Source: Humulus lupulus
Lineage: Eukaryota > Streptophyta > Magnoliopsida > Rosales > Cannabaceae
Assembly (NCBI RefSeq): GCF_963169125.1
Contig: NC_084797.1
Coordinates: 95,203,868-95,267,867 of the forward strand
Reading direction: 5' to 3'
DNA: 64,000 bases
The notes under the pieces were generated by a model. It had not been told where the DNA came from. It saw nothing but the letters and a program-made list of their open reading frames with translations, and made no database searches. Shown in pieces: positions 19,711-32,520 of the stretch. Each line of letters begins with the position of its first letter. Positions within the stretch are counted from its first letter, which is position 1. The translations under genes were made by a program, and so were the position numbers.

Positions 19711-22700
19711 CTACTGATAGTAAGATCATAGATGTTCGCCATTCCAAGCTCGCGGCATCAATTCTCTGTTCAATCTCACCAATTTGTACACCCCGGGTCG
19801 AATAATAGACTCGATCTGGTAAGGTCCTTCCCAGTTAGGTCTGAGTACTCCAGCATACGGGTCCCTTGTAGCCAGGAATACACGTCTTAATACCAAGTCT
19901 CCCAATCCGATTTTTCTATCTCGAACCTTTTGATTGAAGTATCAGGTAGCTCACTGCTGGTATACGACATTTTTCAGTTGAGCTTCATCTCATCTTTCAT
20001 CAATAAGGTCTAGACTTTCTTCGAGTTAGGATTGGTTCGAGACCTGATCGTAGGCATGGCTCCGAATTGTAGGTATTTTGACTTCAATTGGCAACATGGC
20101 CTCACATCCATATGCTAGGGATAAGGGCGTATGTCCTGTTGAAGTTTGAGCTGTGGTTCGATAAGCCCACAAAACTTGGGGTAATTCCTTGGGCCATCTT
20201 CCTTTAGCCTCCTCCAACCTTTTCTTTATGGAACTCTTAAGGGTTTTGTTGACTGCTTCAACCTGGCCATTAGATTGGGGATGGGTGACGGAGGAGAAGC
20301 TTTTTACAATCCCATTTTTTTTCACAGAAATGGGTAAACAAGTCACTGTCGAACTGGGTACCATTATCCGACACTATATTTATGGGCATTCCGTATTGAC
20401 AGATGATATTTTTTACCACAAAGTCTAAAACTTTTTTTGAGGTAATTGTTGCTAGGGGTTCAGCCTCGGTCCATTTTGTGAAATAATCGACTGCGACCAC
20501 AACATACTTCACTTCACCTTTCCCTGTTGGTAGTGAGCCTATAAGATCGATTCCCCACACCGCAAATGGCCATGGGGAGGTCAACATCGTTAGCTCGATA
20601 GGTGGAGCTCGTGGAATCGAAGCAAATCGCTGGCACTTATAACATCTCTTGACATATTTGAATGCGTCTGCCTTGACTGTGGAACGGAAATATCTTTGTC
20701 TTAATAAATTTTTGGACAGACTATGCCCCCCAGTGTGATCTCCACAAAATCCTTCATGAATTTCTTCCATAATTTTCTTTGCCTCGGGTGGAGTCACACA
20801 TCGGAGTAGTGGCATAGCATACCCGCTTCGATACAACATTCCTTCCACAATAGTGTATCTCGGGTTCTGATACATCAGTTTTTGCACCTCATTCCGTTCT
20901 GCTGGGAGAATGCCGGTTTTGGGGTAATCGACCATTGGGGTCATCCAGGTAGGTTGAGAATCGATCATGCATACATCTTCTTCGTCAGGCTTGCTAATAC
21001 TCAGGGTCAATAGAAACTCTATTAGGACCACGTTCAGTGTATTGACCTCGCTAGTCGTAGCGAGCCTGGCCAATGCGTCTGTGTTTGAATTTTGTTCTCG
21101 GGGAGCCTGCTCTATAGCGTAGAACTTGATCTGCCCAAGTGCAGCCTTGGATTTCTTTAGATATGCAACCATTTTTATGCCACGAGCCTAGTATTCCCCT
21201 AAAATTTGGTTAAGCACGAACTGTGAATCACTATAGCAGTGTATAGCCTTTGCTTTGAGTTGAACCTTAAAGTAGAATAAAATCAACTTCCCACTGGAGT
21301 GATTAGTATGATACCTGCCCCCGATCCATTTTCGTTGGAAGATCCGTCGACAAAAATTTTCCACAGCTCGCGGGCTGGGGCTATAACTTTGTCGTTAGAC
21401 ACTCCAGTACCTTCTACGATGGCTCTGCTAGGGCTTGTCCATTTATGGTAATTCTCGGGTGATATGTGATCTTGAACTGACCGAGTTCGACCGCCCACTT
21501 TAACAATGTTCCAGAGGCTTCTAATTTAGATAGAACTTGTTGTAGTGGGTGATCAGTTAACACATGAATAGGGTGTGCTTGGAAATAAGGTTGGAGCTTT
21601 CGAGATGAGTGGATCAGGCTAAGAGCTAGTTTTTCCATTAAAGGGTATCTCAATTCTGCCCCTAGTAACCTTTTGCTGACATAGTACACTAGTTTTTGTA
21701 CCTTCTTGTCTTATCGGACGAGTACAATACTAATGGCGTGCTCGGTGGTAGCGAGGTACAAGTACAAGACCTCTCCTGTGATAGGCTTTGACAAGATCGG
21801 TGGTTCGGTGAGATGTTTCTTTAGGTCTTGGAATGCAAGCTCGCATTCCTCTGTCCACTCAAACTTTTTGCCCCCTTTCAAAAGGTTGAAGAAAGGAAGA
21901 CAACAGTCTGTAGATTTTGAAACAAACCTACTTAGTGCCGCCATTCGTCCAGTTAAACTTTGGACATCCTTATGCTTCCAAGGTGAGGGCATATCAATAT
22001 ATGCCTTAATCTTTTCAATATTGACCTCTATTCCTCGCACATTCACCATGAACCCCATAAAATTTCCCGAAGATACTTCGAAAGAGAATTTTTGTGGGTT
22101 GAGTTTCATGTTATATTTTCGTAGCACGGTGAATCATTATGCAAGATCATCCACATGGTTATCGTTATGTTTGGACTAGACTAGCATGTCATCAACATAA
22201 ACTTCCATGTTATTACCTATCTGCTCAGAGAACATTCTGTTCACCAATCTTTGGTACGTTGCTCTAGCGTTTTTAAGCCTAAAAGGCATGACATTGTAGC
22301 AGTATAGCTCTTTATCGATTACAAAGCTCGTATGTTCTTAGTCTGGTGCGTGCATGGCGATCTGGTTATATCCAGAATAGGCATTTATGAACGACATGAG
22401 GCCATGACTTGCTGTGGCATCTACGAGCTGATCATTCCAAGGTAAGGGGAAAAAATCTTTAGGGCATGCCATGTTAAGGTCGGAATAGTTGATACATGTT
22501 CGCCACGTGTCTTTGGGCTTTGGAACCAACATTGGATTGGCAATCCAATCATGATAGAAGGAATCTCATATGAATCAATTTTCCTTTAACCTGTCAATTT
22601 CTTCCTTGAGGGTTTTCTTTCTATCGTCGTCCAGGAGTCTTCGCTTTTGCTATTTCGGGGGGAAGCTTTTGTCGAGGTTAAGTGCATGTTAAATGATATT

Positions 22701-23520
22701 TGGACTGATTCCCACCATGTCCGAGTGTGACCATGCGAATACATCATGGTTTACTTTTAAGAAGAGGATTAATTGCTATTTTGCTTCTTCAAAACGATTC
22801 TTACCCACCTTTACAATTTTTGTGGGGTCTTCAAGCTTGACCTCCTTGAGCTCTTCTAGATGTTCGAAGTTAACCCTTTCTTCTATTCTAGGGTCGATCT
22901 CTTCATTTGTCTTGAAGACCGTCCCATCCTTGTTCTGAATAATTACAAGTGCCTGTGCACTTGTTTGGTTCTTTCCTCTAAAGGAGATGCTATAACATTC
23001 CCTCCCCTCAAGATGATCCCCTTTCAGCGTCCCGATGCCACTAGAAGTTGGGAACTTGATGGCCAGGTGCCTAATAGATGACACTGCCCCCAGCCCAACT
23101 AGGGTGGGTCTCCCGAGAAGTACATTGTAGGCCGATGGGAGGTCCACCATGACAAACTCCATCACCTTGGTTACAGAGACTGGATAGTCTCCCAAGGTCA
23201 CGGGGAGTTCAATGGATCCCATACAGACAATCCCTTCTCCTGAAAAACTGTACAATGTGGTTGCACATGCTTTTAGGTCATGAAGCGCGAGTCCCATCTT
23301 TTCTAGAGTGGCTTTATAGAGGATATTCACGATGCTCCCAGTATCAATCAGAACTCGACGTACCCTCTTGTTCGCTAGTTGGAGGGTTATGACCAGGGGG
23401 TCATTATGGGGAAACTGGACGTGTGACGCGACCTCTTCAGTAAAGGTTATGGGTTGAGCCTCAACCCTTTGTTGTTTTAGGGCTCGTGGTTCGGGTTTGT
23501 AGGGAGAACCGTCACCTGTC
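19711..23520 (-). pseudogene. TE-C pol (Tat type), broken
   Basis: Read right to left: protease with LIDTGSIVNIL (about 23366-23334); conserved stretch to 22776; reverse transcriptase (about 22530-21700) with YVDD near 22185 followed at once by a TAG; RNase H (to about 21430); archaeal-type RNase H (FVDGSSNENGSGAG near 21330, LARLATT near 21060); and integrase (about 20900-19740) with WGIDLIGSLPTGKG, SDNGTQFD and NGQVEAVNK. A frameshift in an A8 homopolymer (20310-20318 on +) separates the second catalytic Asp from the Glu. It ends in AWNGEHL, a TGA, then YYQ and TAG 19713-19711. Several other stops occur. The lineage is the same as TE-B but clearly diverged. Confidence 0.88.
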
Positions 23521-25817
23521 TTGAGCTCATTTACACATCTCTTATGGGCATTCTTGCCCGATCCTGTGATATGAGGTCCCCCCGAGATGGTTATTACATC
23601 TTCTCCATCAATCGGAGGGGGTCGCTCATCTTCCCGAGCTCGGGAGTTACTGTTTTGGGCAGGTGGTGCAGCCGCTGCCCTTTGGCTTGTGGAAGCTTGA
23701 TTGGGATTTCAGTTTCTGACGTGTTGTCTGAAATAACCCCTTGAGATCAAACCTTTGTTCTCATCTTTCAATTGTCGACACTCATCGGTTGTATGTCCGA
23801 TATCTCGGTGATATCTACTGTATTTATTCGAGTCTCTCTTTGCTTTTTGGTTCCTCATCGGGTCAGGTCGTATGAATGGGACCTGATTTTCATTAGCCAG
23901 GTAGATATTCTCTCGAGACTCTTTGATCTCGGTATACCCTTTGTATACAGAGAAATATCTATCCTTTTTCTTCTTCTTCCCTCCATCTGCCTCGGGGTTA
24001 TTCCCTTCATTTTTCTTCCTTTTAGAAGGGTTATCCCCCGGTTGTTTTGAAGTTAGGGGTTTGCCAAGGTCGAGGCAAAGTTCATGTTTTTCGTTGTAGT
24101 CACGCACTGAGAGGTCATGTTCAGCGCTGACCTCGCCTCTTCTACATTGACAAACCTCTGGGCCCTTCGATTGAACTCGATTAAAGACCTGACATGTTTC
24201 CTTTGTAAGTCTTCCCAGAGGGGACTTCCTGGAATAGCGCCTGCCCTAACTGCCATCAGGTGAGCACTATTGTCGACATCTCGAGCTCCGGCCACTTCTA
24301 AGTTAAACCTTATAAGGTAACTTTTTAGTGACTCATTTTGTTGTTGTCAGACGTTGGTTAAGGCTGAGACTTCGGGCTTGATGCCAACCATAGCCTTAAA
24401 TTGTTTTTTAAATTCCCTAGACCATTGATCCCAAGATGCGATCGAATGCCTTTTGAACTTCTCAAACCAATTTTTTGCTGGTCCTGTAAGTGTGGCTGGG
24501 AACAACATACACATGAGCTCGTAACCCACATTGCAGGCTCGTATAATAGTGTTGAATGTGCTAATATGCCTATATGGATATGAGTTTCCATCAAATGGCA
24601 GGACATGAGGTATCCTCAATCCCTAAGGGAATGAGGTGTTGGAGATATGTGGGGAAAAGGCTCGAGCTCTTCATCAAACTCTTCATCCTTGTCCCTGCTA
24701 CGCTTGTCCTGTAAGAGCCTGAATGCTCACTGTAGTTGTTCAATCCTTTCTTGAACTAAATCCATTGGAGGTCTAGCCTTGACCTCAGGGGGCTGGTTAT
24801 CGTTAATAAAAACTCCAGCTCCCTGTCTCGGCATAGGGTTATACACTAGTTGTTTGCAGCCATTTAGATGGTCTTGCAGATTTGGGTTTGGGGGATTGTC
24901 TCGACCCCAATTGTGGTTTAAGTGTTCCCGCAGATCAGGGTGATTTCCTCGATTCCCTGCATGCCTTGGTTCTGTGTTGTAAATGCTCACGGACCTAGTG
25001 TAATCCAAACTTTCACTTACATAACTCGTAGCTCGGTTATTACGAGGTGGGTCCTCTGCTGGCCTCCTCGTCCCAGCAGGCTGAGGAGCCCTGCGATCTT
25101 GGGTAGCTTCTCTTTCATTCCCCTCTCCATGCCTAGCCCCTCAATTTCCATCTCGATGTGCAGGTCGTGGAATCTCCTAGACTGGCGAGGGGTGCCTTAT
25201 TGGCGATGGTGGGTGTCTTATGGGTGACCGTGGCTATCTCTCATTGTTGGGCCGAGATGGTCCCGAATTCGCCCGGTCAGGCTCTGGGTTGCTATGCGTA
25301 CCATCATGATTCGAGTTCTGAGCCACCGAGGGGGCTCAGTTATTTCCTGTTCTTGTTTGTGCTTCTGCAATCGGGTTGGTAGTACCTTCAGCCTGGTTAC
25401 TCCTCCGGGGCCTTGGCTGAACTGGTTGAGATACTGGCGGCAGCACCTGTTCCACCCTTTTGGTGGCCGTGCTCCCACGAGGACATCCCCCAGGCCTCCG
25501 AGGAGGTGCCTGGGCGCCAGCAGCCTATCTGGCTAACTCCTCATTGCGCTTAATTGGTTTTGCCAACTGTTTGCGCAGTTGGCGATTTTGAGTTCCACAA
25601 TTGGAACATACCTTTCAAGATTGTAATACATATCCTCATCAGGCCTGGGGGCAGGCGACTCTCGAGAGTTGGATGAGTCTCTCCTTTCTTCAGGATCTGG
25701 ATCCACCATGGGCTGCTTTCCAGGTTGTCATGGGTAATCTTCAGCATGAGGAATCTGCTCCTTAGGTATATTGGGCATTGGTCGCTCACCTGTACAGGGG
25801 TTACTTGCAGCAACCAT
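23521..25817 (-). pseudogene. TE-C gag (Tat type), broken
   Basis: The likely start is ATG 25817-25815 (MVAASNPCTGERPMPN), with an early stop. The capsid core is at 24619-24347 (LMCMLFPATLTGPAKNWFEKF, then WSREFKKQF), followed by a linker, a Lys-rich stretch (GGKKKKKDRY) and a knuckle (YHRDIGHTTDEC at about 23800) followed by QLKDENKGLISRGY. The first Cys of the knuckle reads Ser. Several stops and frame changes are present. The position directly downstream of the TE-C LTR and upstream of protease fits gag. Confidence 0.8.
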
Positions 25818-25889
25818 TGATGATTTGGAAGGCTTTCTGACTAAATAGGCTCACGTCTTGTTTAATAGTTCTCAATGAAAGCACCTAAC

Positions 25890-26718
25890 TATTGATGCCG
25901 TTTTCCGTCAACTTAGAGAAGAAGAGCAATTAAACAAAATATACCAGAGGAAACAAATAATATGGACATGATTTTTTACGTTGTTCAGTAGTTAAAATCT
26001 GCCTAGTCCACGAGTCGGTGTTATTAACTACTTGGAATTCTCTCATAGCTTTCTCGAAGCAATTGTACAGAGTTCTCCCAATATCAATCTTTTTTTTTTT
26101 CATTACAAATGAATTGTCCCACTATTTATAGAGTGGTTTACCGAATCTCTTCCCACAAATTTCGGGAAGTTATTCTACAAATCAATTAAAATAATACCAT
26201 TAAATGCATTAGTTACTACGTACGCGGCAATATCCCATGATATTTGGGATTTAATAACAAATTAAATACAATCCCTTAAACATAGGGATTTTACAACAAT
26301 AAACACGTTCACACGCAGTTGTTGAGCTTGGACGTTAGATTTACACGCCTTCGAGACTGTTTACATATTGCAAGCTCGTCGCCTTGGTTCGCCTATGTTC
26401 CTAACAAGTGGTGTTGACGAGACCATCCTCTTTGAACTTACAATACTCGAGCTCGAATTGTCTTGTCTGAGGGCAGGAAATAAATCAAGAAATTTATACA
26501 AGTGTTGAACCATTGCCATTGCGAGCCTAACTTATAGCCTCAGAACACCTCCGAGACTACGTAGTTCCCGAGCTCAGCAATCTGACGTTGTCACTTACTG
26601 CTTAGCGAGACTATCTCTGATTTGCTGATCACATGATGACTGTGCTAGTCTCGAGCTTATACCTTACGAGCCTGAGTTTCGAGATCGAAATTCCCATTCT
26701 CGAAATCTGGGTGTAACA
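25890..26718 (-). mobile_element. TE-C 5' LTR, about 829 bp
   Basis: On the minus strand the LTR starts TGTTACACCC at 26718 and ends near TCAATA at 25890, just before the leader AGGTGCTTTCATTGAGA. It holds a minus-strand TATA box at 26130-26123 and the GACTCGTGGACTAGGC motif shared with the TE-B LTR. No partner copy is in the window, so the exact ends are inferred. To the right is TE-D coding sequence, so TE-C appears inserted in TE-D. Confidence 0.75.
26123..26130 (-). promoter_or_regulatory. TE-C LTR TATA box
   Basis: TATAAATA on the minus strand (CACTCTATAAATAGTGGG), in mid-LTR. Confidence 0.65.
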
Positions 26719-29040
26719 AGGTCGATTCTCAATCCATACTCATCTCAAACTCATCGTTCATTTTCTTGAAAAATTCGAGAACTTCAGAGTTAGAAGTTGA
26801 ACTAAGAAAATATCATCTACATATATTTGAGCAATAACTATGTCAGAATCAATGTTTTAAATAAACAATGTTTTGTCAACCCCACCTCTTCTCTATCCTT
26901 TCAATACAAGAAATTAAGTCAATCTTTCAACCAGGCTCGAGGAGCTTGTTTCAAACCATATGATGTCTTTTATAACTGAAAAACATGATTTGTAAAATGT
27001 GGATCTTCAAATCATTTTGGTTGCTCAACAAAAGCTTCTTCATTCAAAATTCCATTTAAAAAAGCAGATTTGACATCCATTTCGTATAGTTTGAAACCAA
27101 CAATGCAAGCAACAACTAACAACAATCTTATTGACTCATGTCTTGCAACAGGGGAAAAAGTTTCATAAAAATCCACACCTTCAGTTTGAGTATACCCCTG
27201 TCCTCCTAACCTAGCCTTATTCCTTACCATTGTACCGAATTCATCAGTTTTATTTTTGAAGTTCAATTTGGTACCAATAACTTTGGTATGACTAGGTCTA
27301 GGTACAAGATTCCATACATCATTTATAGTGAATTGTTCTAATTCTTCTTGCATTGATTTTATCTATGATTCATCACTCAAGGCCTCTTTCATATTTTTTG
27401 GTTCAAAAGTGAATGTATAACGTACAAATTGAACCATATTCACATACCTTCTTCTTGTGACCACACTTTCCTCAATATTACCAAGAATGAGGTTAGTAGG
27501 GTGATTCTTTTTTACTCTAGCAGAAGGTTCTCTCTGAATTGAGTTTGAGATAATTTATGGACACTCCTTCACTGTTTGTCCAGAGGCTTTTAGAACAAAT
27601 TCCATTTTTGTTGCAACTTTTTCTGAAAAACATGGGCACATAATCACTTCCAGTCACATCATGTGATTTTATTTTAGTGTTTTCATCAATAAACGTGTCA
27701 ATTTCTTCCTCACTAGAATATTAAAAAATAATCTTTCAAATTATCAACAACAACGCTAGTAGACTCCATAATAGTTTGAGTTCTCATGTTGTAGACGTGA
27801 TATGCTATACTATTAGTGGAGTAACTAAGAAAAACATCCACATTACTTTTGGCATCAAATTTGCCGATCTTTTCTCAATCCCTAAGGATGTAACACACAC
27901 AACCTAACACATGAAAATAACATACGTTAGGTCTTTTTCCTTTCCAAATCTCATATGGAGTTTTGGTAGTACCTGGTCATAAGAACACACGATTGATTAT
28001 GTAACAGGCAGTGTTAATTGCCTCAGCCCACAGTCTTTTTGAAAGATTTTTGCTGTTAAACATTACCCTAGCCATCTCTTGTAGGGTCCAATTTTTCCTT
28101 TCAACTACAAAATTTTGTTCAAGAGTCTTGGTGCTAAAAATTCATGAGAAATACCTAGAGATTTACAAAAATCATCACAAATAGTATTCTCCATTTTCTT
28201 ATCGTGATCACTTTTGATTCTCACAATATTTCCTATGTTGCGATCTTTTTCAACCCTTAATTATATAAAGAGTTTTGAAAGCATCAAAAGTATCTGATGT
28301 TCCTTTTAAGAAATCGACCCTAGTAAAACGTGAAAAAAAATGTATCTTCTGCAATTAATACTTTCAACATGTATAGGACCAATGAGATCCATATGAAATA
28401 GTTTAAGAACTTTTGATGTATTAATTCCTGTAACACCTTTGTGAGAATTTTCCAATTGTTTCCCCAACATACAGGGTTCACATTTACAAGTAGATTCGTT
28501 ACCCAATTTGGGTAAACCACGAACAAAGCCTGCATTTAAAATTTTCTTCAAATTTTCGAAATTTATGTGACCAAGTTTTTCATGCCATAGGTCAGTAGAA
28601 TTACCTAAGACTGAGTGACAAGTGTGTATTTGAGAAATTATGTAGCAATTATCAAAATATCTGAATCCTTTCAACACACTCATACCATCTTGATTAACAA
28701 CATTACAATAATTACGAGAAAAATTAACAATAAACCCTTGATCTTAAATCTGACTAATGCTAATTAGATTAGCCTTCAATCTTTTAACAAGCAGATGATT
28801 TTTTAAGTGTGGTAACGCATCAAGATTTAGAGTACTGTTTCCAACAATGTTTCATGACGTAGCATCATCGAAAGTTACATCACCACATTTGAAAGATTTG
28901 AAATTTGTAAGTATAATTGCGTCACCTGTCATCTGTCTAGAACATCCATCATCAAAATACAAAGAATTAGAAGCACGAGACTATGACATGTAAAAGAAGC
29001 GAATCACATTGATTCTATTTGCTTTACCCAAATCTTTTTG
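26719..29040 (-). pseudogene. TE-D Ty1/copia pol (PR-IN-RT), broken
   Basis: Right to left on the minus strand: protease region with LYFDDGCSRQMTGD (about 28960-28920); the GAG-pre-integrase zinc segment (LWHEKLGHINFENL, then CKCEPCMLGK) at 28683-28306; integrase remains to about 27560; and reverse transcriptase at 27353-26780 with ARLGGQGYTQTEGVDF, MDVKSAFLNG and YVDD near 26835. Domain order PR-IN-RT proves copia; the RT motifs look SIRE-like, which is tentative. Many stops are present. The sequence is cut at 26718 by the TE-C LTR, inside RT just after FEMSM. At 29040 it is cut by TE-E. Across TE-E (29040 to 39823) the reading joins in frame with the gag end. Confidence 0.85.
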
Positions 29041-31042
29041 TGTAACGTCCCAAATCTTCTAACAAGGCTTAATTCCTTGATTAGTGTACCAAGAGGGAAA
29101 AAATTAATTTAATTATGTTAATACGTGGATTAAATGATTATGCGATTAGAAATGCATGTTTCAGTGAATTAAATATGCATGTGGGCCAATTTTGGTTAGT
29201 AGGGGCATAATTATAGTTTTGGCCCGTTGAGGGCTTAAATGTGAATTATATGTATGTTCAGCGGGATACCACTAGATTGTGGGGATATATTTATGATGTG
29301 TGATCTGAGACGGTCCTAGGGAGTAGAATAGTGAAATAGTCACAACGGGGTCGAATACCCAGCTCGGGGTGAGCCAAGGATTATTATGGGTACATAGTGT
29401 GTGTTCGGGATTACCGGGTAACGGGTAGTGAGTTAGTAATTGTGTTAGTATGTCGGGATTAAGTGAGGATTTATAGGAACACTCGAGGAATTAGCGGAAT
29501 GTGGCAAATGACAAGATTGCCCTTGGAGGTATTAAGTGGTTAGGCTAGATTTTAGGGGTAATATGGTCAATTTGGAGGTTGAGGGTGGGTTGGACATATC
29601 TTAAACTCTAGAATTAATGAGAAGGAAATATAAGAAACGCTTAGACTTTCTCAGGCTTCATTCTCTTTCTCTCGGCTCTCTCCCTCTCTTTGGTGTGTTG
29701 GAGATGTTGATGAATTCTTGAGGAGTTTGGGCTAAATAATTGAAGAATTGGAGACTTGAAGTGCTTGAGGATTAGCTCAGGTTGAATTCTCTATGAGGAA
29801 AGGGTTCAAACTTCATTTGTTTTCTATTTAATTTTGCTGAGAACTAAAAGCTTGCTTGAGAGATGGACTTTAGATTGATTTTGAGTGTTGGTTAGGATAT
29901 GTGATTCTTTGTGGGATTAGTATTATAGACATAATTATAGGATTTGATGTTGTTTGGGGTGTGATTTTATGGTTTAGGCTCTGGAAAAATGCAAAAAAAT
30001 GGTGGTATTTATGGATTTTGAGGCTCGAGCCGCGACCCTATTTATCAGGCGCCGCGCCCTGCTTGAACTGTGAGGCTCAGGGAGCCTCGAATTTTGCTCA
30101 GGCACCGCGACGCAACTTGACGTACATCGCATCCTGTGTTACCCAAATGGGAGAGCCATGCCCTCTAACTTGAGTGCACAACAACCCTTGAGGGCTAGGC
30201 CGCGACTCATATGGGAATTGTTAGCTATTTGAGTGTTTCAAGCTCGAGAACCCAAATGTTAAGGGTTGGGAAGGATTCTACTACCATGTGTAGTAGAATT
30301 GAGGTCCTAAAGGCTAGTATTTTAATATGAAGTTCTTAATTGGTTAGAGATTGATGGATATCTATTTATTATGGCGGTGTGATTAGGTTTTACGTCAAAG
30401 CTCGAGTTAAGCACGAACGGCGAAGGCCGGGTACGGCAAGGACCGGGATCGACGTTAAGCACGCTGAGTGTAGGCCGCTAGGGCAAGACCCTCCAAGGTT
30501 GCTGTATCCACCCGCTCAGTGAAGGCCACGAACCAGGGCATGGTAAAGGACCTGGATCCGTGTAGGCCACTATGTGTTTAGTCTGTTGACTATTTAGTTG
30601 TATATTTTTTGATTGATATGTGATTTGTTATGCATTGAGTTTTCTTGCTGGGGATTGGCTCACATGTTCTCTATGGGGTAGGTAAGGGCAAGTGAAAGGT
30701 CGACCAACCATGAGTTGGAGAGCATGGAGCGGCGTGTACATGTTCGGCCTACCTGGATGCCACGGCTAGGGTTGTTTTGGGGAATATGTTGTAATAATTT
30801 GCTTTGTCGCCTAGTCGACTGTATCTACACTTTGAGTTGTAATAACTTTTGAAATAGTATTTTGGGATCCCAAATGTATATTTTTTATGATTTTAATGAA
30901 TGTCCAAATATTTTATAACCAATGTTCTTAAATTTGTCTTTATTTCCATTTAATTACGCTTTTCAACTTAAAACCTCGATTAGCGAGCTAATTGCACATT
31001 TATAAATCACATGGTAATGAGTCTAAGTAGTTTGGCGTTACA
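29041..31042 (+). mobile_element. TE-E 5' LTR, 2002 bp
   Basis: Starts TGTAACGTCCC and ends GCGTTACA before a primer-binding site. The first part matches the 3' LTR from 35954 with roughly 10% differences by eye, so the insertion is old. It holds a CT-rich stretch near 29660 downstream of an ATATAAG (about 29628) that may be the TATA box, and GC-rich degenerate repeats at about 30400-30560. There is no protein-coding region; the frame at 29901-30173 has no motif. Confidence 0.88.
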
Positions 31043-31045
31043 ACT

Positions 31046-31056
31046 TGGTACAGAGC
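31046..31056 (+). other. TE-E primer-binding site, one base short
   Basis: TGGTACAGAGC follows the LTR end. It equals the initiator Met tRNA site TGGTATCAGAGC with one T lost, as in a decayed copy. Confidence 0.8.
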
Positions 31057-31387
31057 ATGCCAAGGTTTATGGTTCCTAGAGATCGACCAAACATGTTTGC
31101 TTGCTTCCAGTGACAAGCTCAACTCAGGGTTGATTGGTATTTAATGAATGATGTGTTTAATTGCCTGTTAAAGTTACCCTGTTTTCCTAAATGATATAGA
31201 TACAACATGATGAATGTGTTTGTATATGTATGATGCCAGGGCACGACCCCTTGATTGCGATATGCCTGTGTTTTGTGCGATGTGTTACTTTTTTACTTAT
31301 GACTGTCTGATGGGATTGGGAGGTGGTTTTTGGATATTCTTATCATGCATGATGTGCGACGTCATTGATTAATGGCATATTGTAGTT

Positions 31388-32520
31388 ATGCCTCAACAAT
31401 TGATCAGACTCAGCGGCAATAGGGTCGAAGATGACAACCAGGGTCAGGCTCCTCCACCTGCCCCACAGAATTGGCAACAGTTATTTGCCGAAATGGAAGC
31501 CAGAGTTCAATGAACGAAATATGAGCTTCGAGAGTTGAGGCAACAAGCCCCTCCTCGAGGCATTGGGTTACAAATTTCACAGGATGTGGCACCAGTGCCA
31601 GCCCAACATGTGATGGAAAATAGGTGGGAGCCTTTATATGAGAGGGTTAGGAAGTGGCATCTCCCCACCTTTGAGGGCGGACTATACCCACTGCGGGCAG
31701 AGCAGTAGATGAATATGACTTCTTCCATCGTGGATTTCATGAGGGTGGAAGGGAATGAGAGGGTGGCCTGTGCCAGGTACATGTTGAAGGAGGACACTCG
31801 CTTCTGGTGGGACATTGTCTCCCAGAGGAGAGATGTGGCTGTTATGACCTGGGAAGAATTTAAGGACACCTTCAATGAGAAATACTACAATGTTGCAGTC
31901 CGAGCTACAAAGGTGGATGAGTTTGTCAACCTGACTCAGAATCAGATGATGGTTACAGAGTATGCACTGAAGTCTTACCAGTTGGCGAAGTTCGCATCGG
32001 ACTTGGCGCCTACTAATATGGCACAGAGGGATCGATTTGTACAGGGAGTAAGCGTCATGATAGCCCGTGACGTCAAGATAACATTACATTCGAGGACTAC
32101 CACCTATGCACAGGTAGTGGAGACGACCCTTATAGATGAGGGGGCCGAGGATCACATATGGCGAGAGGGCGCTAGAAGGCGCGATGCTTGGAGGACGGTG
32201 CCTCTTTTTACTAGTTTTAGCCGAGGTGGTGGCCCCAGTGAGCAAAAGAGAAAGGCCCCAGATTCTTTTGTTCCTCCTGGTTCAGATAGGAGTCACGGGG
32301 TGCTTTTAGTGGCCATCAGGGCAGAGGAAACAACTGGAGGAGTATCCCAAAGTTTCCTCGGTACAGGTGATGACATCAGGGAGAGTGCAAAGTCAGAGCC
32401 TGCTTTACTTGTGGGAGTGTTAATCATCTGAGAAAGGACTTCCCACAAGCTAGAAAAGAAGAGTCGAAGAAGAGCAACAACTTCACTCGAGCCAGAGTAT
32501 TCACCTTGACCTAGACTGAG
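31388..32520 (+). pseudogene. TE-E gag (Tekay type), broken
   Basis: ATG 31388 (MPQQLIRLSGNRVEDD) starts a frame with an early TGA after WQQLFAEMEARVQ. The capsid core continues (YERVRKWHLPTFEGG, then CARYMLKEDTRFWWD, FKDTFNEKYYN, DRFVQGV) to about 32430. The degraded knuckle ACFTCGSVNHLRKDF follows at about 32402-32450. Stops and at least one frame change make it inactive. Unlike TE-A there is no extra ORF in the 345-base leader. Confidence 0.85.

Noticed and set aside
29901..30173. 90-residue plus-strand frame in the TE-E 5' LTR
   Set aside because: It lies wholly within the LTR, has no motif, and the matching part of the 3' LTR is missing, so no comparison supports it.
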